NCBI GenBank assembly: GCA_944321705.1
Contig: CALUMG010000006.1
Coordinates: 1 to 64,000 of the forward strand
DNA from: an uncultured Muribaculaceae bacterium
GTDB lineage: Bacteria; Bacteroidota; Bacteroidia; Bacteroidales; Muribaculaceae
Direction of reading: 5' to 3'
Length of the DNA stretch: 64,000 nt
Of the stretch, positions 16,530 through 25,571 are shown in pieces. A program made the translations under genes and the position numbers. The notes under the pieces were generated by a model, which saw only the letters and a program-made list of their open reading frames with translations, was not told the DNA's origin and did no database searches. Each line of letters starts with the position of its first letter. Position 1 is the stretch's first letter.

Positions 16530-17534
16530 ATGGGTCGTAAAGAAATATATGTGGCTAATCCCAACCGCTATGACGAAGGCGTGATGAATTACCGTCGTTG
16601 CGGAGAATCGGGAATCAAGATGCCGGAGATTTCTCTTGGATTCTGGTGGAATTTCGGAGGAATCAACGTTTATGAAGAATCGCTGGCCAAGGTGACATAT
16701 GCTTTTGATCATGGCATAACATGTTTTGACCTTGCTAATAACTACGGGCCACCGTATGGAAGCGCGGAAGAAACATTCGGAAGAATCTATGAGGAAAATT
16801 TCAAGCAGCATCGTCACGAGATGATTATCACGACAAAGGCCGGTTATGACATGTGGGAAGGTCCTTATGGCAATGGGTCGTCAAGGAAAATGCTGATGAC
16901 AAGTCTTGATGAATCGTTGAAACGCATGAAGCTGGATTATGTCGACATATTTTATTCACATCGTTATGACGGCTTTACGCCTATTGAAGAAACCATGCAG
17001 GCTCTTGTCGACATCGTTAAAAGCGGTAAAGCCCTGTATGTCGGGCTGTCGAATTATCCTGCCGACAAACTTTCAAAGGCTGTGGCTTATTTGACCAACC
17101 AGCATGTGCATCCGTTGATATATCAAGGCCGGTATAACATGCTTGTCCGTGACATTGAAGAGAAACATTTTGCATTGCTAAAGGAACTTGGCGTGGGATT
17201 GACAGCTTTTTCTCCTTTAGCTCAAGGATTGCTTACCGACAAGTACATCAACGGAATTCCTGCTGATTCAAGGGCGGCTTTGGGGCATCACCTGCAAAAA
17301 GAGGCCATAACCCCGACAGTCATTGCCAAAGTAAAAGCATTGAACGAAATGGCAGCAAGGCGTGGGCAGACTCTTGCACAGATGGCTGTGTCGTGGATAT
17401 TGTCTCGCCAGATTGTGACTTCGGTGATAATAGGACCTCGCACTATCGAACAGATGGTCGACGGACTTGATGCGATGAAGAATGAACATTTCTCAGCCGA
17501 GGAATTGATAGAAATAGACCGTATATTGTTGTGA
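16530..17534 (+). CDS. Aldo/keto reductase, YghZ-like
   Basis: A 334-aa TIM-barrel NADPH-dependent oxidoreductase. The opening YRRCGESGIKMPEISLG, the block DLANNYGPPYGSAE carrying catalytic Asp and Tyr, TTKAGYDMW with the Lys and YSHRYD with the His match the YghZ/L-glyceraldehyde-3-phosphate reductase group. These enzymes detoxify small aldehydes. The natural substrate here is unknown. Its stop overlaps the start of the next gene, so the two are coupled. Confidence 0.88.
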   Translation: MGRKEIYVANPNRYDEGVMNYRRCGESGIKMPEISLGFWWNFGGINVYEESLAKVTYAFDHGITCFDLANNYGPPYGSAEETFGRIYEENFKQHRHEMIITTKAGYDMWEGPYGNGSSRKMLMTSLDESLKRMKLDYVDIFYSHRYDGFTPIEETMQALVDIVKSGKALYVGLSNYPADKLSKAVAYLTNQHVHPLIYQGRYNMLVRDIEEKHFALLKELGVGLTAFSPLAQGLLTDKYINGIPADSRAALGHHLQKEAITPTVIAKVKALNEMAARRGQTLAQMAVSWILSRQIVTSVIIGPRTIEQMVDGLDAMKNEHFSAEELIEIDRILL

Positions 17535-18052
17535 TGAAAAATAGATTTTTGAAAATGCCGTTTGTTTTGGCCGGTTTGCTAATTATGCTTTTGATCGGAT
17601 GCTCCAAAATAAAAGACAACCGTGTGCCGATGATGCAAGTCAACATCGTGTTGAACACTTCATCCATGTGGGAACTTTATGGCGTTCATGGTTATGGAGA
17701 TTACAAAAAATTCATAAGACATAGCCACATCCCTGCCAATTTCCCGTATAATGCAAATACATATACAGGATTTGGCGGCGTATTATTGATATCCGGGTAT
17801 GATTTCACTACACAGGATTACAATTCCCCGTTGGCTTATGACCTTGCATGTCCTTACGAAGTGAGGGCAAACGTGTTACTTGAAATAGACCGCGAGAATT
17901 TTGAGGCATATTGCCCGCAATGCGGTTCTCGGTTTAATGTGACCGAAGGCTCCGGAATCCCGGTTTCTGGACCGGCTTATGACCATGGATACGGAATGTT
18001 GCGCTATAACGTGCGGCAGGAACCCTCGGGTGGATATGTGATTACAAATTAA
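17534..18052 (+). CDS. Rieske-fold lipoprotein lacking cluster ligands
   Basis: The ATG at 17534 overlaps the stop of the aldo/keto reductase gene by one base (TGATG), so the two are translationally coupled. The 172-aa product has a lipoprotein signal (LLIGCSK) and a C-terminal half laid out like a Rieske domain: ACPYE, then CPQCGSRF, then GIPVSGPA. Canonical Rieske ligands are C-x-H and C-x2-H; here both histidines are replaced (Tyr region and Cys), so a standard 2Fe-2S cluster is unlikely. It is probably a surface or periplasmic protein that kept the fold. Similar lipoproteins occur in Bacteroidetes, without known function. Confidence 0.65.
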   Translation: MKNRFLKMPFVLAGLLIMLLIGCSKIKDNRVPMMQVNIVLNTSSMWELYGVHGYGDYKKFIRHSHIPANFPYNANTYTGFGGVLLISGYDFTTQDYNSPLAYDLACPYEVRANVLLEIDRENFEAYCPQCGSRFNVTEGSGIPVSGPAYDHGYGMLRYNVRQEPSGGYVITN

Positions 18053-18070
18053 CTTGCGTCTAAGCAAGTC

Positions 18071-18874
18071 TTAGATATCTTCGGCATAAAATGTATCGGT
18101 GTGGCATATTGCTGCACCGAATTTTTTTGTGAACATTTGTTTTGCCACTTGGTATTTGACGCCACCGAAATTTTTTGCATGGTTCGGGCATACAGCTATG
18201 CAGTGTCCGCATGAAATGCATTGAGCAGTGTCTATGTCGAGAGTTTCGGCATCGATGGCTTTCGTAGGGCATAAACGTGCACATGTCCCGCAATGGTCAC
18301 ACAGATGCTTGTGCCGTTTTGGAGCAAAGAAAAATGTATTTTCAATGGGACGGTAAGGGTGCTTGCCGGGAATCATGACATTTGGAGCATTGGCAATAGA
18401 ACCCAGTGACGTTAGCACTTGAATGCTTTTTGAGGCAAAGTCGGTTGCGTCTTTTATGTCATAAGCGAAAGGACGACCTGCCGCAATGTTTGGGAATATT
18501 GAATGACAGGATACAAATGCTGCCGCCGATATGACTTTGAACCCATTGGCCGTAACGAGGTCCTTAAGTTCAAGCAAGGCATCGTCAAAAGCACGATTAC
18601 CATAGGTGCAAAAAATTATGGCCGGAGTGTGTTTCCCCTTGAATCGGGCAAATCGCTCAGCAGCTACGGCCGGGATGCGGCCGGCATATACTGGCGCGGC
18701 AAATATCGCAATCGACGATGCAGGTATTTCTATGTCATCGATGGTCGTGGCCGATGTCATGTCGTGAAATGTAGTATTGGCTATGTTTATCGCATTGGCA
18801 ATGCTTTCGACATATTTCTTTGTCGTTAATTTTGCACTGAAATATATGCAGTGCAAATCAAAGGGTTTATCCAT
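18071..18874 (-). CDS. EFR1-type flavodoxin-ferredoxin protein
   Basis: A 267-aa cytoplasmic protein: a flavodoxin-like domain (about 1-160, beginning IYFSAKLTTKKYVE and including PVYAGRIP) followed by two 4Fe-4S ferredoxin motifs, CDHCGTCARLCP and CISCGHCIAVCP. This is the EFR1 family layout, thought to shuttle electrons between FMN and iron-sulfur clusters in anaerobes. The partner is unknown. It converges on the Rieske-like lipoprotein gene with only 18 bp between the stops. Confidence 0.85.
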   Translation of the reverse strand: MDKPFDLHCIYFSAKLTTKKYVESIANAINIANTTFHDMTSATTIDDIEIPASSIAIFAAPVYAGRIPAVAAERFARFKGKHTPAIIFCTYGNRAFDDALLELKDLVTANGFKVISAAAFVSCHSIFPNIAAGRPFAYDIKDATDFASKSIQVLTSLGSIANAPNVMIPGKHPYRPIENTFFFAPKRHKHLCDHCGTCARLCPTKAIDAETLDIDTAQCISCGHCIAVCPNHAKNFGGVKYQVAKQMFTKKFGAAICHTDTFYAEDI

Positions 18875-18982
18875 AATTTAATTGCATTATCAGATTGTAA
18901 ATTTACGAAAAAATAGGACATAATCTTCCGTTTTTGTTCCAAAATCGGCCTAAAATTCATGGCTTGTGATGGATTATTTGAA

Positions 18983-20251
18983 TTAAAAAGCCTCGGAGAA
19001 ACTGAAATACCACAGCACGTCACGGTCTACTGTGTTATAGGCTACGTCGAGCCTGAAGTTGAGTCGGTCGCGTACTGCAAACCGCAAACCTGCTCCCACT
19101 TGTGGCAGCACGGCATTGTATTTGACCGGGTTGCTGCCCATGAATCCCACGCCTGCCCATGCGGCAAATCCAAACCTGTTGAGAAGTATTCCCCATTCCG
19201 AATCAACCTCAATCATGTGACGGTATTCGAGTTGGGCCGTAAGTATTGATTTGTCGCGGTATTGGTAATCGTAGTATCCACGAAAGTCATTTATGCCTCC
19301 TATGGTTGCATAACGCATGAAAGGAATGTTGTTGCCAAATGTGTTGTTGCTTGTCAAGTTCCATGCTATCACGCGTTTATAGTTGCCAAGTCGGACATAT
19401 TGCCTGTAATCGATGGCAAGAGTCCCATATTTTGTATTACCGCCAAGGACGGAAGTGTATATCATTGCCGAGAGGTCGAGCAAAGCACCTTGATACGCAT
19501 CGTTTGGAAAGTCGCGCGAGTCGTAGTTGACATTTATTCCTACACCGGTTCCTGTTGCCGATGCTTTATCTTGAGAGCCAAGCATTGCGATGTAATATGG
19601 ATCGGAAAGTAGGAATTCGGTAGGGTTGGAAACCGTCTCGTGCCAAATGTCAAATGCTATGCCGGCATAAAGATAAGGGCATAATTTTAAATGTATCTTC
19701 GGCGCGAATTGAAACATTTTGCTTTTATAAGTGTTGTATTCTTTGTCGCGTCTTGTCGCTTTGTTAATGCCATATCCCACTCCATAATAATATTCCAGCC
19801 AGTCGCGATACAGGATATTTGCCGACAGTTTCAGCTTGTTTTCGTTGAAATAAAACACAGGGTCGGCCGTGATGCGATAAGAGAATGGCTTGCTCAATGT
19901 AAAACCAAAATATACCGGGACATCGCTACGCTTCAACGACCAATCGGCCGAGTCGGTGTAGAACGACACAGCCCCTCCGATTCCTAATGAAAATCCATAT
20001 CCCGGATTGCGATTTATGCCCGGCACGAGCCGAAACGATGGTTTGCGATGTCCGAGTATGCTTTCATCCTTAAACACGAAATCGGTCATCGTGTTTTGTA
20101 TGTCGAGCAGCTTGTCGAGCGCAGGATTTTCATACACTACGATGGAATCCTGCGTGGTGTAGTATGCCGTGTCGGCATGTGCCATGCCCGGCAAGAACAG
20201 GGAAGCCATGACAAGCAGCATGGTGCATATTGTTTTTTCTGTAATCGTCAT
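18983..20251 (-). CDS. BamA/TamA-family outer-membrane barrel protein
   Basis: I choose the ATG at 20251 (422 aa) because a TACCTTTG promoter box ends 5 bases before it and a good signal peptide follows (TMLLVMASLFLPGMAHA). The rest alternates short hydrophobic strands with turns up to a terminal Phe (FSFSEAF), the pattern of a 16-strand surface-antigen (D15) barrel. There are no clear POTRA domains, so it is the short form, not BamA itself. The role is probably transport or insertion at the outer membrane; substrate unknown. A longer frame begins at 20371, upstream of the promoter. Confidence 0.75.
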   Translation of the reverse strand: MTITEKTICTMLLVMASLFLPGMAHADTAYYTTQDSIVVYENPALDKLLDIQNTMTDFVFKDESILGHRKPSFRLVPGINRNPGYGFSLGIGGAVSFYTDSADWSLKRSDVPVYFGFTLSKPFSYRITADPVFYFNENKLKLSANILYRDWLEYYYGVGYGINKATRRDKEYNTYKSKMFQFAPKIHLKLCPYLYAGIAFDIWHETVSNPTEFLLSDPYYIAMLGSQDKASATGTGVGINVNYDSRDFPNDAYQGALLDLSAMIYTSVLGGNTKYGTLAIDYRQYVRLGNYKRVIAWNLTSNNTFGNNIPFMRYATIGGINDFRGYYDYQYRDKSILTAQLEYRHMIEVDSEWGILLNRFGFAAWAGVGFMGSNPVKYNAVLPQVGAGLRFAVRDRLNFRLDVAYNTVDRDVLWYFSFSEAF

Positions 20252-20256
20252 GGAGA

Positions 20257-20264
20257 CAAAGGTA
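20257..20264 (-). promoter_or_regulatory. -7 promoter box abutting a start codon
   Basis: TACCTTTG on the minus strand, 5 bases (TCTCC) before the ATG of the barrel-protein gene. A T-rich stretch lies where the -33 element should be. If used, the transcript would be leaderless or nearly so. Confidence 0.5.
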
Positions 20265-20359
20265 GCTAATATCATTGTAATAATCGAAAAAATAGCCGGC
20301 ATGGATAGTAAAATTAGATTGGCATTATATGCATGCCTATATTTTTTAACGTGATTATT

Positions 20360-20389
20360 TTGCCTTTTCAAGGCGAGTTGCTATCTTTG
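20360..20389 (+). promoter_or_regulatory. Promoter of tRNA-Ser
   Basis: TTG at 20360-20362, a 19-base spacer and TATCTTTG at 20382-20389, ending 33 bp before the tRNA. Confidence 0.75.
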
Positions 20390-20422
20390 TGAGCCGTTTT
20401 GCAAAATGCGGTCATTAATCAT

Positions 20423-20510
20423 GGAGTGATGCTCGAGTGGCTGAAGAGGCACGCCTGGAAAGCGTGTATGCGTCAAAAGCGCATCGGGGGTTCGAATCCC
20501 CCTCCCTCCG
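20423..20510 (+). tRNA. tRNA-Ser (GGA)
   Basis: An 88-nt class II tRNA with anticodon loop CTGGAAA in a CACGC/GCGTG stem (anticodon GGA), a long variable arm and a T-arm GGGGG-TTCGAAT-CCCCC. The acceptor stem GGAGTGA with TCCCTCC has one internal T-C mismatch at pair 5-68. The discriminator is G, as is usual for serine tRNAs. CCA is not encoded. Confidence 0.92.
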
Positions 20511-20541
20511 CACATGCATTTATATGTGTTACAGAAACGAG

Positions 20542-20585
20542 CACCCGCTTATGCCGCCTTGAGCGTCAAAGTCGGGTGTTTTTTG
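20542..20585 (+). terminator. Intrinsic terminator after tRNA-Ser
   Basis: Stem CACCCG (20542-20547) with CGGGTG (20573-20578), then a run of T. The long loop contains extra partial pairing. Confidence 0.6.
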
Positions 20586-20657
20586 TGACATAGACAATGG
20601 GAATCTGATTGACATGGCCTGCGACAAAAAAACATGTTATAAAACATGTTTTGCAAT

Positions 20658-20688
20658 TTGGCTTCATTTCGTTATTATGTTAACTTTG
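20658..20688 (+). promoter_or_regulatory. Promoter of tRNA-Ala
   Basis: TTG at 20658-20660, a 20-base spacer and TAACTTTG at 20681-20688, ending 16 bp before the tRNA. Confidence 0.78.
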
Positions 20689-20704
20689 CACTCACAAAAT
20701 CTAA

Positions 20705-20777
20705 GGGGTATTAGCTCATCTGGTAGAGCGCAACACTGGCAGTGTTGAGGTAAGCGGTTCGAGTCCGCTATGCTCCA
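20705..20777 (+). tRNA. tRNA-Ala (GGC)
   Basis: A 73-nt tRNA. Acceptor GGGGTAT pairs with ATGCTCC; the anticodon loop CTGGCAG sits in CAACA/TGTTG (anticodon GGC); the T-loop is TTCGAGT; the discriminator is A. It is a stand-alone gene, not part of an rRNA operon here. Confidence 0.93.
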
Positions 20778-20822
20778 CACCCTCTGCGTGCAGTAATGCG
20801 GGAGTTTATGATATAAAAAAGA

Positions 20823-20849
20823 GGACTTGCGTTGCAAATCCTTTTTTTT
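20823..20849 (+). terminator. Intrinsic terminator after tRNA-Ala
   Basis: The 19-base segment 20823-20841 folds on itself (GGACTTGC / GCAAATCC with one mismatch) and is followed by eight T. Confidence 0.65.
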
Positions 20850-20875
20850 CTTGTATGGACATTCCGTAAAGAAGC

Positions 20876-20918
20876 GGTGCCGATTGACAGTAATTACAGT
20901 CAGCCGGCATCGTTTTTT
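20876..20918. terminator. Hairpin with T-run
   Basis: TGCCG (20878-20882) pairs with CGGCA (20905-20909), extended inside by GAC/GTC, and is followed by TCGTTTTTT. It probably backs up the preceding terminator. Nothing further is seen up to 21070. Confidence 0.5.
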
Positions 20919-21070
20919 ATGGCGCAGTTCAAGTTCTAACTTTCAAAGACAAGCCATATTAGACAATGCCATGTAAAATCAGAATATTATCACGCATAGT
21001 TTGATTCCTTGATGCCGCCTATGGATTTTATTACGACCAAATATCGTTAAGTGTCAGGTCAAGATATGCT

Positions 21071-22000
21071 TCAAGGGAGGGGCTTTGTGAGGTCAATCAC
21101 CATGCCTTCATTGGCGGCTATGGTCGATGGGAATATTTTCCGTGCTTCTTCCACAAGGAGCGTGGTGTCGAGGTATCGTTTGGAGAAGTGTCCAAGTATC
21201 AGGTACTTGGCTTCGGCTTTCAGTGCGATGTCGGCAGCGTCGGCACTTGTACTGTGTCCGCGTAATTTTGCTTTTTTTGCAAAGGAGGTGTCGTATGTCG
21301 CCTCGTGATACACCCAGTCGGTTCCATGTATTGCAGAAGCCACTCGTTCGGACTTTTTTGTGTCGGAACAATAGGCATAACTGACACAAGGGTCGGCAGG
21401 AGTTGTCAATAGCCGGTTTTCAATGACCTCGCCTTCGGGCGTCACATAGTCGGCTCCGCCTCTTATTTCATTTAACTTGTAATGCGGGATGTTATAGAAT
21501 TTGGCCATTTCACCGTTGATATGGCGCATTTTCGGCTTTTCGGCAAAAATGAATCCCACTGTGGCGATGCGGTGGTAAAGTGGGAAAGCGGTGACAGTGA
21601 TGGCATCATCCTCATATATCAGTTGTTTTTTCTTTGGGTCGATGATGTTGAATTTCACCTCAAACGGCAGGTCCCGGCAAAAATAATCCAAGATTTGACG
21701 GAATATGGCAGCTCCCTCTTCAAAGGTGTGGATAGTGAGGCATCCGGTTTTCCCGAGCAAGGCCATCGTTGAAATGAGTCCGGGCAGGCCGAAGCAATGG
21801 TCCCCATGCAGATGGCTCAGGAAAATATTTCCCAGCCTTGAAAGTTTGAGTGCCATTTTGCGCATTTGCAGTTGCGCGCCTTCTCCGCAGTCTATCATGA
21901 AGAGATTATCGCGTATGTCAAGCACTTGGCATGAAGGAAAGTGCCGCAATGAAGCGGTTGCCGAGCCACAACCAAGTATGTTAAGCGTGAATTTGGGCAT
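21071..22000 (-). CDS. rnz: Ribonuclease Z
   Basis: The ATG at 22000 gives 309 aa beginning MPKFTLNILGCGSA, the usual start of Bacteroidetes RNase Z; the longer frame adds 24 residues without homology to my eye. The metallo-beta-lactamase motif HLHGDH is present, as are later zinc ligands in the EATY and GHS regions. It trims the 3' end of precursor tRNAs, which fits the finding that the tRNAs here lack encoded CCA. It lies between tRNA genes and the GH43 pair and is transcribed alone. Confidence 0.92.
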   Translation of the reverse strand: MPKFTLNILGCGSATASLRHFPSCQVLDIRDNLFMIDCGEGAQLQMRKMALKLSRLGNIFLSHLHGDHCFGLPGLISTMALLGKTGCLTIHTFEEGAAIFRQILDYFCRDLPFEVKFNIIDPKKKQLIYEDDAITVTAFPLYHRIATVGFIFAEKPKMRHINGEMAKFYNIPHYKLNEIRGGADYVTPEGEVIENRLLTTPADPCVSYAYCSDTKKSERVASAIHGTDWVYHEATYDTSFAKKAKLRGHSTSADAADIALKAEAKYLILGHFSKRYLDTTLLVEEARKIFPSTIAANEGMVIDLTKPLP

Positions 22001-22140
22001 ATTTGGAGTTGTTGTTATAGGGTGCCGGAATATTCCGGAAACGTCATCGTAGTTTTGCCTTAGGCGAGACAAGTTGCCACAAATTTACAAATATTAATTC
22101 ATAAAACATATGAGAACATGCTGTTATCCGCAATAAACAA

Positions 22141-22167
22141 CGGGACCTGACTGCACGTCAGATCCCG
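22141..22167 (-). terminator. Hairpin terminator after the GH43 pair
   Basis: CGGGACCTGAC (22141-22151) pairs with GTCAGATCCCG (22157-22167) with one mismatch. It lies 30 bp past the stop of the downstream GH43 gene on the minus strand, followed by TTGTTTATT. Confidence 0.6.
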
Positions 22168-22196
22168 CCGCATTAGTTTAGTATGAATGAAAATTA

Positions 22197-23348
22197 TTAC
22201 TTTGCTTGGTCGAAGTAGTCGAGAGTCCAGCTGTCAATCCATTGGATAGTGGGAGTTCCGTCTTCCTTGAATTGAATTGGCAACCAAATGTAGCGAGCAT
22301 CGCTCGGATGCTTAGGTCTCCAGATGTCGGCCATGAAGATGTAAGCATTTTCTTTTCCCGGAACTTGCAATACATAAGTGCTTTGTCCGCCGAAAGTCAA
22401 TTCTGCGTTAGGACCTACGCAAGGATTTGGGTGTTGAGTCCACGGGCCCCAAATTGAAGGAGCCGAGAACATGCGTGCTTCGTTAGGATCCCATCCTGTG
22501 CATCCAGAGCAAATCATCCAATAAGTTCCGTCTTTCTTAAAGATTGCAGGAGCTTCATTGTGTCCGGCAGGGAATATGCGGATGTATTTGCCGGTGTGGC
22601 TCAAATAGTCGTCGCTCAATTCTGCGATTTGCAAAGTCAAGTTGTCTTCCGAAGAATAGATGTGGTAAGCTTTTCCGTCCTCATCTACAAATAATTGCAT
22701 GTCGCGAGACATTTGTCCGCCTTCCAAGTCGCGTTTCAAGAACAAACCTTTCTTGATTGCGTCGCGCCAAGTAGGAGTCCACCATTCTTTGTATTTCTCG
22801 AGGTCGAGTGTGTCAAAAACAGCTTTTTGTTCTTCGGTCATGTCGAAAGGCAATTTGCCAGCGTTGATACGTCCTGAACCGATGTATTTGAACGGGCCTG
22901 TCGGAGAATCGCTTTCGGCAACGGCTGCGCGTGCTGCCGCATATCCTTTGCCTTTCAGCTCAAGATGGAACCACATTACAAATTTCTTGGTCTTTTCGTT
23001 ATATATCACTTTTGGACGTTCCATGATGCATCCTTGGATAATGTCGCTTGTAGTGTCGTTCATTTCCACCGGAAGGGCAACGCCTTCGTTCTTCCAAGAA
23101 GCGAGGTCGGTAGAAGAGTAGCACATGATTCCCACCATGGCATTGCTTGTGGAGTCGGATTTGTTTTCTCCATACCAATAATAAGTACCGTCGTGGTAAA
23201 TTACGCCACCGCCGTGAGCATTAACATGTACCCCTTTGTCATCAGGCCATATTTCTCCCGAAACGATAGGCTTTAATTCTGCTTTAGGCGAGCATGCCAT
23301 CATGATTGTGGCCAAGCATCCGGCCAGCAGGATAGAAACTTTCTTCAT
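22197..23348 (-). CDS. GH43-like glycoside hydrolase lipoprotein
   Basis: The ATG at 23348 gives 383 aa. The lipobox is IMMACSP. The mature part begins with VNAHGGGVIYHDGTYYWYGE, the opening blade of a five-bladed beta-propeller of family 43 of the type I associate with exo-beta-1,3-galactanases; NEAPAIFKKDGTYWM is the segment expected to carry a catalytic Glu. It should act on side-chain or backbone galactose or arabinose linkages at the cell surface; the substrate is not certain. It is the second gene of a two-gene operon with the GH43-like gene 45 bp upstream. Confidence 0.8.
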   Translation of the reverse strand: MKKVSILLAGCLATIMMACSPKAELKPIVSGEIWPDDKGVHVNAHGGGVIYHDGTYYWYGENKSDSTSNAMVGIMCYSSTDLASWKNEGVALPVEMNDTTSDIIQGCIMERPKVIYNEKTKKFVMWFHLELKGKGYAAARAAVAESDSPTGPFKYIGSGRINAGKLPFDMTEEQKAVFDTLDLEKYKEWWTPTWRDAIKKGLFLKRDLEGGQMSRDMQLFVDEDGKAYHIYSSEDNLTLQIAELSDDYLSHTGKYIRIFPAGHNEAPAIFKKDGTYWMICSGCTGWDPNEARMFSAPSIWGPWTQHPNPCVGPNAELTFGGQSTYVLQVPGKENAYIFMADIWRPKHPSDARYIWLPIQFKEDGTPTIQWIDSWTLDYFDQAK

Positions 23349-23393
23349 AAAATTCAAGTTTTTTATTTTGTTAGAAAATATTGATTTTCAGAG

Positions 23394-24413
23394 TCAAGGG
23401 CGATATTCTTCACCTACTGTCAGTTTATCTCCCGACAGGTCTACTTCAAACAAGTGAGGAACGCGGATATAATTTCCGTTGACATCCTTGTGGCTATGTA
23501 CCGACATGAGCCATTTGCCGTCAAATGTCTTGAAAAGCATTCCGTGTCCAAAGTCGGGAGGCGTGATGGGTTCTTTTTCATGAATCCATGGGCCGTCGAG
23601 GGTTCCGCTTTGCGAGTAGGCCACTCCTTGAGTGTAAACATGGTCAATCCAGCTTGTCCATATCATGCCGAGACGTCCTGTGCCTGTGCGGAAAAGGTAT
23701 GGGCCGTCGGTTACTTTGTTTGGCATGACTTTACCGTCGCGCACTTCGCGGCTCCAAGGAGAGTCGCTTGAGCGGAACAATACTTTGCCTTCTCCGACTG
23801 AGCCGCTCAAATCGGGCTTAAGCTCGATTTTTTCCATTGTGCCGTTCCAGTCATACAGCCATTCGCCGCAATACACCATGTAGGGCTTTCCGTCGGTGTC
23901 AACCCAGAAAGTTCCGTCGAGGGTTGGACGATAGTCGGGCAAATAGGTCTTGTCTTTCATCGGGACGTATGGGCCGTCGGGCTTGTCGCTCACCAAGATA
24001 TGGCTTGCACGGCGCTCGATGGGAATGTTTTTTATTGTGTCGATGATTACTGCTTGATTGGTGAAAGTGGCGAAATAGTAGTATTTGCCATTGTAGCTGT
24101 GCAATTCGGCAGCCCAAATCATCGGATTTGGTCCCATCCAAGAAGTGGAATCTGTTTGAGCCACTTTATATGGGCCTTCCCACATTTTCAAGTCCTTGCT
24201 TTTCCATAGCAAGCCACCTGTTCCGGTCATGTAGTAGGTAGCTGTTGCCGAGTCGGGTAAAATGCATGGGTCGCTAAGCAATATGGAATCGAGCGGGCAT
24301 AGCTCAATTTGTGTGTTATCGGCGGTTTGTGATGATTCCGACTTGGTGCCACAAGCTCCAAGCAGGCATATCATGGCAAATAACGATGCCGTTAAATTGA
24401 CAATGTGTTTCAT
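23394..24413 (-). CDS. GH43-like glycoside hydrolase lipoprotein
   Basis: A 339-aa lipoprotein (lipobox LLGACGT) with propeller features of family 43: LLSDPCILPD near the N terminus with the likely base Asp, GPNPMIWAAELHSYNGKYYYFATF with the acidic centre, and GHGMLF near the end. Probably an alpha-arabinofuranosidase, xylosidase or galactosidase-like enzyme at the cell surface. It is the first gene of a pair with the GH43 gene at 22197-23348, implying joint attack on one plant or mucin glycan. No SusC/SusD adjoins this pair. Confidence 0.8.
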   Translation of the reverse strand: MKHIVNLTASLFAMICLLGACGTKSESSQTADNTQIELCPLDSILLSDPCILPDSATATYYMTGTGGLLWKSKDLKMWEGPYKVAQTDSTSWMGPNPMIWAAELHSYNGKYYYFATFTNQAVIIDTIKNIPIERRASHILVSDKPDGPYVPMKDKTYLPDYRPTLDGTFWVDTDGKPYMVYCGEWLYDWNGTMEKIELKPDLSGSVGEGKVLFRSSDSPWSREVRDGKVMPNKVTDGPYLFRTGTGRLGMIWTSWIDHVYTQGVAYSQSGTLDGPWIHEKEPITPPDFGHGMLFKTFDGKWLMSVHSHKDVNGNYIRVPHLFEVDLSGDKLTVGEEYRP

Positions 24414-24842
24414 TTATCTTATAAATGTTTTTAGGTTTATATGAAAAATATTGATTCTAAACCAAAGGCAAAGTGGTGCAGCTTGGCAATACGCATTCAA
24501 AAGGTTTGTGCCGCCACATTAAAATATGCCCAAAAATATAAATTACCATTGAATTTAATGGCGGAAAATAATGAAATGTTTCTTTTTTCTCCATAATTGA
24601 ACAATAAACGGAGAATGGAATATTTGTAGAGTCGTAAAAGCGCGTTTTTACAATCGATAATTAATGAATCAGTATCAAAAATGGTTGTTTTTTAGAAAAA
24701 AATGAACCATTATTGACGTTGTTGTTGATGTGTGTCGGATGATGCGTTTTATTGTGCGTGATTAGCATAAGGGTAAAAATCTTTCTTTTATGATGCTTTT
24801 TTCATGTGCTTAAGTTAAATTTGCAATATGGAATAAAGAATT
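24414..24842. promoter_or_regulatory. Divergent intergenic region between GH43 and cmk
   Basis: 429 bp, strongly AT-rich, with no open frame worth calling. A TAAATTTG box at 24816-24823 precedes the cmk ATG by 19 bp and is a likely -7 element. No clear box for the GH43 operon was identified. Confidence 0.5.
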
Positions 24843-25553
24843 ATGACAATGGATAGAAAACGCATCATTATAGCTATCGACGGATATTCATCTACCGGGA
24901 AAAGCACGATGGCGAAGGCTTTGGCGAAACGCATTGGCTATGCTTACATAGACACTGGGGCGATGTATCGTGCCGTGGCATTGTATTGCCTTGACAATGG
25001 CATGGTCGCAAGTGATGGCGAAATCGATGAGAAAGCCTTGGCCGGCAGCCTAGATAGGATTAGCATCGAATTTAAAGTGAATGAAGAGACAGGACGTTCT
25101 GAAACTTATTTGAACGGAACAAATGTCGAGAAGAAAATTCGCGACATGCGCGTGTCGGGCATAGTGAGCAATGTCGCCAAGATTGCATTTGTGCGTCGGG
25201 CACTTGTTGCACAGCAGCAAGCCATGGGCAAAGAGAAAGGCATAGTCATGGATGGCCGTGACATAGGCACAGTGGTTTTCCCCGATGCCGAGATGAAGGT
25301 GTTTGTCGATGCGTCGGCTGAGGTGAGGGCTCGCAGACGTTATGATGAATTGCGGGCTAAGGGTAACGCTTCGGTGAAATATGAGGATGTGTTGCACAAC
25401 GTGACCGAGCGTGACCGCATTGATTCCACTCGAGACGAAAGTCCGTTGCGCAAGGCCGAAGATGCCGCTGTGCTTGACAATTCTACAATGACGATAGAAG
25501 AGCAGAATGAATGGCTATATGATTTGTATTGCAAAATATCGGCCGAAAACTAA
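24843..25553 (+). CDS. cmk: Cytidylate kinase
   Basis: A 236-aa nucleoside monophosphate kinase. The P-loop GYSSTGKST, then [12 protein letters not shown], then [14 protein letters not shown] and the lid region RARRRYDEL are all present. It phosphorylates CMP and dCMP with ATP. A second in-frame ATG three codons in is an alternative start. The ispH gene follows after 18 bp, a linkage common in Bacteroidales, so the two are probably one operon. Confidence 0.95.
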   Translation: MTMDRKRIIIAIDGYSSTGKSTMAKALAKRIGYAYIDTGAMYRAVALYCLDNGMVASDGEIDEKALAGSLDRISIEFKVNEETGRSETYLNGTNVEKKIRDMRVSGIVSNVAKIAFVRRALVAQQQAMGKEKGIVMDGRDIGTVVFPDAEMKVFVDASAEVRARRRYDELRAKGNASVKYEDVLHNVTERDRIDSTRDESPLRKAEDAAVLDNSTMTIEEQNEWLYDLYCKISAEN

Positions 25554-25571
25554 AAAAGCATTGCGATAAAG

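Noticed and set aside
20252..20371. Upstream 40-codon extension of the barrel-protein gene
   Set aside because: It lies upstream of and across a perfect -7 box, and the signal peptide fits the ATG at 20251.
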